A stretch of 64,000 nt of DNA from positions 1-64,000 of the forward strand of contig BRYA01000226.1 in NCBI GenBank assembly GCA_030267965.1, read 5' to 3'. A model generated the notes under the pieces. That model was given only the letters and a program-made list of their open reading frames with translations, did no database searches and was not told the origin of the DNA. Position 1 is the first letter of the stretch; every line of letters begins with the position of its first letter. The DNA is from Triparma columacea. Taxonomy: Eukaryota > Sar > Bolidophyceae > Parmales > Triparmaceae. Positions 58,001-64,000 of the stretch are shown piece by piece. Position numbers and translations under genes: made by a program.

Positions 58001-60508
58001 GCTCTACAAACACCCTTCCTTGCCACCCCTCCTCACTCACTCTACCTCGCTTGTCCCAGATCCCTTGCCCTCCCGGAAGCTTCTCTTCCTCACCCTCTCA
58101 GTCCACATGTACTAGCTGCGAGGCAGGAAAGTTCCAGTCCGATGAGGCGAGGGATGAATGCGTCCCCTGCACTGCGGGGCACTTTTGTCCTGCCTCCTCC
58201 ACTGCCCCGCTCCCATGTTTACCAGGTTCCACTTTCCAACCAGACGCCTCTCAGATTTCCTGCAAGTCTTGCTCCAACTGTCCTGTCGGAGAAGTTATGA
58301 CGGAAGGTGAGGGGTGGCAGAATTGTTATCTCTCCAGCACAGCATTTGCTCACTCACAACTGGCCTCCCTTCCCTTTCACATCTTGTCAACTCGTTGCAG
58401 AATGCACCATCACGACTGATCGGCAGTGCTCCCCCTGCGTCGCTCCTGCCTACTCGGATGACGGCCTCACGTGCAAGGAGTGCGACGGAGAAGGCCAGTA
58501 CAACGATGAGGATGGGGCCGCCTTTTGCAAGACAGCCAAGGCTGGATACAGGCCGACTTCGGATCGCAAGGGGCAAGAACCATGCCTTGAAGGAACTTTT
58601 TCTATTGGAGCCAATGACACGTGCACAACCTGCCAAGAAGGATCTTTTTCCGGGGTTGGTGCTTCCTCCTGCCTCCCCTGCCCCCAGCACGAGACCCCAA
58701 ATGAGGATACGCAATCTTGCGACTGCATGCCATCCTTCTCCAGAATAGGTGACGGCAACTCATGTACCTGCAAGGTCGGGGAGACCCTCATGGGTACCTC
58801 CTGCGAACCCTGCGAGAAGGGAAAATGGAAGTCTGTCATAGGTGTCACCAGCTGCTCTCGTTGCGAGGACACTATCAAGGGGTCCATCACTGAGGAGCCT
58901 GGTTCAACCTCTTCATCTTCCTGTATCTGTCCCTCCCATACTTACGACAACGGAGAGGGCTCCTGCGTTCCGATTGAGGAGGGAATGAGGGAGGATCTCT
59001 CTGGCATGACGCTCGCTTCCTTGACCCTTGAGGAAGGTTTTTGGAGAACCAGCGAAAAGTCGGACGACGTCCGCCCCTGCATCACCCCAGAAGCCTGCGC
59101 TGGCGGCAACGACACTGAGACCATGTGCCGTGATGGACACACCGGCCCTTATTGCGCCCTCTGCAAGGACGACTACAACCTAGACCCTTTTATGCTTTGC
59201 AAGCAGTGCAGCGAGAGCAAAAACGATCTTGCTTTCACCGTCCTCGCTTTCGTGCTGTTTGCGTTGATACTGCTTGGCGGGTACATGCTCCTTAAAAAGA
59301 AGCTGGGTGGAGGACGAAGGGGGAAGGAGGTTTGGAAGAGGTGCAAGAATGGGGTGAAGATTTTGTTCGCCTCCGGCCAGATTACAGCATCCCTCCCCAA
59401 CGTCATTCCGCAAGTGTCTCTCCCCGAGAACTTCAAAGAGGTGGTGGTGGCATCACAGTTCCTCAGCTTCAACATGTTTACGCTCGTTCCCATGGGCTGC
59501 TTCGCAGGGGGAGGCTTCAACTTCTACGCAAAGTCCGTGGCTCTGACCATGTCTGTCATCATGGTGATCTTGACACTTTCCCTCCTGGCGTTCTTTAAGA
59601 AGAGGCCCAACCTGTACACCGCTGCTATCGCCATCACGTACCTCACCCTTCCCACCATAACGACGACTGTCTTTGGTATGTTTCCTTGCGACGATTTCGA
59701 CAATGGTAACTCGAGCCTCAGAAGCGACTTGAGCATCGACTGCAAAGCGGGGGGTAGGGGAGCTTGGCAGGCATTCGGCTACTTGATGGTTGGGATCTTC
59801 CCAGTCGGGGTTCCGTTAATGTACTGGGTCCTCCTCTTCCGGATGAGGGACAGGTTGATGGGAGAAGACAGGATAAACGACGAGAAGCTCAGAGGGATAT
59901 TGTTCTTGTGGGAGCCCTACAAGAAGGAGTACTGGTGGTGGGAGGTGTTCGAGACCGTGAGGAGGCTCGCAATGACTGGTTTGCTTTCTACCATTGATCC
60001 AGGTTCCTTCACGCAGATTACAGCGGGAATCATGATGATGACGCTCTACACGAATTATCTTACATGGGCAAGGCCCTTTGATGAGCTTCGGGACAACGTT
60101 GTTGCGATTTTATCTGCCATTCTGTTGACTCTCACATTCCTTTCTGCGTTTCTGATGAAGTCCCAACAGATGGTTGAGGATGACTACGAGGCGAAGGGGC
60201 TAGGAACAGTTTTGATCGCCGCAACAGGGCTCATAATGGTCCTTTTCTTTGTGTGGGCATGGTACTCATTCAACGACCTGAAAGCAAGCAATGACGGTAT
60301 GGCTGCAAGAGCTTTTCAAAGTTCTATTGGGAGCAGGTCAGGGAGTAATGTGGGAGAGGGGGGGGGAGTCGAAATGAGGGCGAGGAAAGGGAGCGAGTTC
60401 TTGAGCGATAACCCTATGCACGTAGAAGCTGAAACTGAAGAGGGGGGGAGGGGGAAGAAGAAGGGATCGGGGGGACGCTTGACGAATTCAAGATCCACTT
60501 CAAGGTAA
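55008..60508 (+). CDS. BspA/DUF285-repeat plus GCC2/GCC3 multi-pass membrane protein (about 1734 aa)
   Basis: Exons 55008-56737, 56823-57942, 58060-58306 and 58401-60508 (phases 2, 0, 1). Signal peptide [15 protein letters not shown] decides the start. Fifteen tandem 25-residue BspA-like repeats ([20 protein letters not shown]) follow. Then come many GCC2/GCC3 cysteine modules ([18 protein letters not shown] type) and a C-terminal membrane module with [20 protein letters not shown] and [17 protein letters not shown]. That module is homologous to the C-terminus of the 41377-46098 gene. The first donor is GTGCGA rather than GTGAG, but the frame across it is exact. BspA repeats are leucine-rich-repeat-like and often bind ligands or surfaces. 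The architecture suggests a large surface receptor or channel-like protein; function unknown. Confidence 0.8.
55225..56350 (+). repeat. Fifteen 75-bp tandem coding repeats
   Basis: The DNA underlying the BspA repeats is itself a 75-bp tandem array with long identical stretches (CAGGATATCTCAGGATGGGA then TACGTCCCAGGTTACTTCT). A two-unit block ([33 protein letters not shown]) occurs twice, near 55870-55960 and 56085-56190. This suggests block duplication or gene conversion. Confidence 0.85.
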
Positions 60509-61205
60509 AGCCCTGCGTAGAGAAGTTCGCGTGGACGGAAATCAGCTCGAGGGAGTGCAGGCAGAGTTACTCCAGTGGAGGGTCCGGGAGTGGGCTGGTG
60601 TATGAGGGCTGCGGGGGGAGCAACTCGGCGATAAGGGGGGGGAGCTTGAGCAGCAGCGCAGGGCCCACTCCTCGCTTCCGCCACAGCGCTATCGCTATCG
60701 AAAACGTACTGTACGTCATCGGGGGTGAAGGGGGAGGGCAGCTGACAGACATCTGGAGGTACAACAAGTCTTCGGACGACTTGTTGGAGCTCAACGCTGA
60801 CGTTCAGACTCCGAGCTGGTACGGGAGACAGCTTGCCCTCACCCCTTACGGGCTGCTCGGGTTCGGGGGTAAGGTCAGGGACGCGGAGTGGGGCTATGAG
60901 GGGAGGGGTTGGCACTACAATCTGGGGACGGGACTTTGGAACATTCTCGGAAAGAACGAGCAGGAGCTCGGGGGCTCCGTGGGCGTCAAGGGCTACGACT
61001 TAGGATCCTCGCCGAGGAAAGGAACGACGAGAGATACGAGGAGGAGAGAGAGCAGCTCTGCGGCTTCAGGCTGGAAGCGGGGGGAACAGCAGACAATTTA
61101 TGGACCGCGTCCTGCGGCAAAGGGGAGGGCGGAGGGAGCGTTTGCGAGGTTAGGGAGATCCTGATCAGGGCCTGGTGCATGGGGGAACATCAGACAATCG
61201 GGAAC
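60509..61205 (+). pseudogene. Decayed kelch-repeat fragment
   Basis: Directly downstream of the preceding stop, a different frame encodes kelch-like sequence: PTPRFRHSAIAIENVLYVIG then GQLTDIWRYN and YGRQLALTPYGLLGFGGKV. There is no ATG or promoter in front. Near 61010 the protein-like reading shifts to another frame (EERNDERYEEEREQLCGF through GKGEGGGSVCEVREILIRAW), then stops. A frameshifted remnant is the simplest reading. Unannotated exons of a neighbour or a sequencing error are alternatives. Confidence 0.45.
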
Positions 61206-61523
61206 TTGCTATGAGTGTGCTCAGAAGTTTGAGCAGGAGCGAATGTGTATAGTAAAAAGGCTGAAAAAAGAGCGTATGTATGTGCAGCAATTAGTTTTTA
61301 TTCTTACGAGGGGTGTGTGTGGGGAGAGTGTTGTGGGAAAGACAGAGGGGGGTTGTTTATGGAAACTCAAGGAAGAAAAGGCAATTTTTGTTTGCTTCTC
61401 AAAGCTGCGCTGTGAGCAAGAGAACCGATAAATACTGGACTGCTTAGCTGAAGTCGTTGATAGACACTCGCGAGCTACGTTTTGGGGGGCGCTATACGGC
61501 TGCAATTGAATATTTTTCTGCAG
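61206..61523. other. Intergenic or intronic region
   Basis: About 320 bases with no recognised gene. If the next gene starts upstream of its 78-nt exon, this could be an intron or its promoter. Confidence 0.4.
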
Positions 61524-64000
61524 GAGGTACCGAAGACTCGAAGTTGGGAGAACTTCTTGGGACACTTGGAGGAGCAGGGTGACGAAGCGGGTGGCGAGGA
61601 GGTAAGAGTGGCTGTCGGGGGGACGGAGGATGGGGATACGGGGTGTAAAAGGGCTCGTGAGGGTCACAAGAGGGGAAAGGGAACACACATTCTTCGGGTT
61701 GGTCTGGTTCTGATTAAGGCCCCCAAACAGACCCTCTGCACGCCCATGACAAGGACATAATTTCTAAATTCGTCCGTACGAAAATTTAACGTTACAGCAC
61801 CATAACTCAAACCAATTAACGCTGTCGCGCCGCATTATTTTCGCACGTCAACCTTGTAACGCAGATTTTTCAGCACCCCCTCGAGGTCATCATGGAGGGT
61901 GAGGTTGAAGCAGATGTTGGCCTCGTGGGTGATGTCGCTACAATCGACGATGGTCCGCAGCTTCCCTCTAGCCCTGGGCGCGCCCATTCCGGTGTGTGCG
62001 ACCCAACGAGAAGCTCACCAGCTGTTTCTCAAATGGCTGAGAAGGGGAGGAACGATGTTGAGGCTCAAAATGAATGGGCGATTGAGGTCTCTGAGGAGAG
62101 AAATGAGGCCGAGGAAGGGTCTGAGGAGATGATGGTCCCCCTCGACCGTAGTCACACAACTTCCGGTCGAGAAGGAAAGCAGTTGGGGGAAGACCTGATG
62201 TTGGCAGTGAAGGAAAGGGAGGACGGATGGACAAAGGAAGAGGCCGTGGAAGAGTTTGTTGCGACAAATGATCTTCTGAAAGGTGTCGTCGAGAAGTATG
62301 CATTTGTCGAGGCGATGCTAGCTGCCGTCATTGGGAACAAGCTGCACAGGATGAGGAAGGTGGAGGGGGCAGCAAAGGACCTGGAGAAGAAGGACGGGAA
62401 GGAGATCGGCGAAAGCCTAGCGTCGACATTGGCAGTGATTACGCAGGTGCAATCCGCTGTTGATGAGTGGATTCACCAGTTCCCTGCTCTGAAGGAGCTC
62501 GACGAAGAGTACAGCTGGTTGAGACCTATGCTCGAGACAATTGGCTTCAAGCTGATGGAGGAAGTCCCTTGGGGTGTCAAAATGAGGGTGACAGTGGGAG
62601 CTTTCACAAGCATGACTGATTTGGTGACTGATGTGTATGTGACATACATGTTTTGGAGTGATAAGAAGTATGGGTACTTCAAAGCTTCTTTGGCAAGTTT
62701 GGTAATGTCAATTGGGTTTCAGATGCTTTTTGTCTGGTCACAGAACAAGAAGTTGGGGATGAAGCGGGTATTGCGGGAGTGGATTCCAATCTTGCTTGGG
62801 TACAAGCCTGCAGTTGATGCTTATAGGGTAGCAACTGGAGCAAAGCAAGAGGTTGGGACTGCAACTGACCCAATGTTTGAGATGACATTCATTAAATGTG
62901 TTGAGATGTTTGCTGAGGCAATCCCTGGAGTGATCATCCAACTTATGGCTATAGCAACCAGTGACAAAAAAGATGTTGGAACTTCAGCATGGCTTTCAGT
63001 TGCAGTGTCAGCAATTACAACAGGTTTTGCCTCAGCAACAATTAGTTATGACTGGGACACAGACCCTGCTAAGAGAGAACAGGCACCAAACTTCTATGGG
63101 TATATACCAGCAAAAGCAAGCAAGAGAACAGTAGTATTTGTGTCCATGCTGCTGTTGTCAGCAGGGATGCTTCTAATAAGATGTACAACCATAGTCCTTC
63201 TTGGGTTGATGGGAGGTAGTTGGGCCTTCCTCTACATTGGAGCTGACCTTGGTCTGTACTTGTTGGTTAAGATATTGAGGGGAGACTTCTGGTACTGGAT
63301 ACCATTGGGGGGTAAGGTAGAGATTCTGAGTAGCATTTTGATAAGAGTGATAGTAAAGATCATTGTAGACTTCACTTCAATTGTGCAGTTTAGACATCCT
63401 AATGAGGTTGGAGGAGCCTATTGGTTGTTTGGTCTTTTGTTGACAATGGTAAGTCTACCAGTGTCAATATATGTATATCTATTTTCTCCTTATGTAGATG
63501 ACAATCCAATTGATATTGCATCATTTATAGTGAAGTATATCATACCAATAACTACCATATGCCTTGGTGTTTTCTTTTTTAACATTGAGAAGAAGTACTT
63601 GCACACTTTCTGGAGCACACAGAGATCAAAGGACATGTCAATGGCATATTTCCTTGAAGGAGAAAGTGATTCTATTAAGATTGTAGTCTTTGGGTGCTCA
63701 AGGCATCATTGGGTCTCAATTGAAGGAGAAATTAAAAAATGGGTTGCGTTAAACTGGGCAACATGGGAAGAGGAGAAGCCAGACTGGTTCACTGATGCGA
63801 GGAAGGCTATGGTGCCTGTAGAGTTCATTCCAGAAGATGGAGATAAGCGAAGAAAAGAGAATGTAAGGAGAGCAAGTGTTGATGCTGAAGCTGAGGGTGG
63901 TCTAGCAGGTGCTTTAAGAGCAAGTATAAGGAGAGCAAGTGTTGGAGGCGCTGATGGTGGAGATATTATAGGGGTAGAAGGTGGGAAGGCTAAAGTAAGC
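61524..64000 (+). CDS. Partial START-family paralogue: membrane module without START domains (runs off the window)
   Basis: A continuous frame from about 61874 to the window end, following a good acceptor (ATTTTTCAG at 61865-61873). The first ATG in it is 61892. An upstream 78-nt exon (61524-61601, between CTGCAG and GTAAGAG, 26 codons, phase 0) fits in the same frame, so the true start may lie further left. From about residue 85 on it aligns with the C-terminal half of the 517-7139 gene: SMTDLxTDVYVTYMFW, GYKPAVDAYRVATGAKQEVG, AISYDWDTDPA-like, and the RRASVDAEAEGGLAGALRAS tail. The sequence breaks off some ten residues before the expected stop. No START domain is found in the ~1.3 kb upstream. 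The 5' part is GC-rich and the 3' part AT-rich, as in the left copy. Confidence 0.75.

Overview
The window is nuclear DNA from a eukaryote, most likely a single-celled stramenopile alga with a plastid (ochrophyte, possibly a bolidophyte or diatom relative). The lineage is inferred from several things. Genes have short introns, mostly starting GTGAG and often C-rich before the AG. Two proteins (a CreA-like protein and a VTT/TVP38 protein) have signal-peptide-plus-transit leaders, one with an ATSF motif resembling the ochrophyte ASAF plastid signal. The domain mix (BspA/DUF285 repeats, ephrin-receptor-like GCC2/GCC3 cysteine modules, START proteins) also fits. Splice models below were built by hand: exon ends were fixed by GT/AG sites and by exact reading-frame phase.

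Layout. 1-7550: simple repeats, then a minus-strand START/membrane protein gene whose 5' part is a tandem array of 33- and 45-nt micro-exons with minisatellite-filled introns. 8133-14308: minus-strand receptor kinase (periplasmic-binding-type ectodomain, FN3, TM, TKL-type kinase), an assembly gap, and a membrane protein. 14701-20590: plus-strand fusion of MRH lectin, EDEM-type GH47 and PA domain, then a CreA-like protein. 20627-26548: minus-strand Cys-loop-family receptor without the loop cysteines, a cysteine-synthase-family enzyme, an AT-rich gap, and an HCF101/Mrp-type ATPase. 26782-34940: minus-strand RGS-AGC kinase (GRK-like), a plus-strand two-repeat voltage-gated channel with EF-hands, and a FAM210/DUF1279 protein. 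35160-40230: a short foldback element and a tandem array of ~320-bp units, interrupted by a VTT-domain gene. 40376-54668: GNAT, a large GCC2/GCC3 membrane protein with an assembly gap, a short protein ending GWGCCY, a GH38 alpha-mannosidase, and two unknown genes. 55008-64000: BspA-repeat plus GCC2/GCC3 membrane protein, a decayed kelch fragment, and a paralogue of the first gene running off the right edge.

Themes. Several genes are surface or signalling proteins: ligand-gated and voltage-gated channels, a receptor kinase, a GRK-like kinase, and two large cysteine-rich membrane proteins sharing a C-terminal membrane module. Two genes trim mannose: GH47-MRH-PA (ER quality control) and GH38 (lysosomal/vacuolar). 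The two START-family membrane genes at the ends are inverted relative to each other and point outward.

Most notable points: the in-phase micro-exon array; the foldback array with two hypervariable windows per unit; and the single-chain fusion of an N-glycan-trimming mannosidase with the type of lectin that reads its product.
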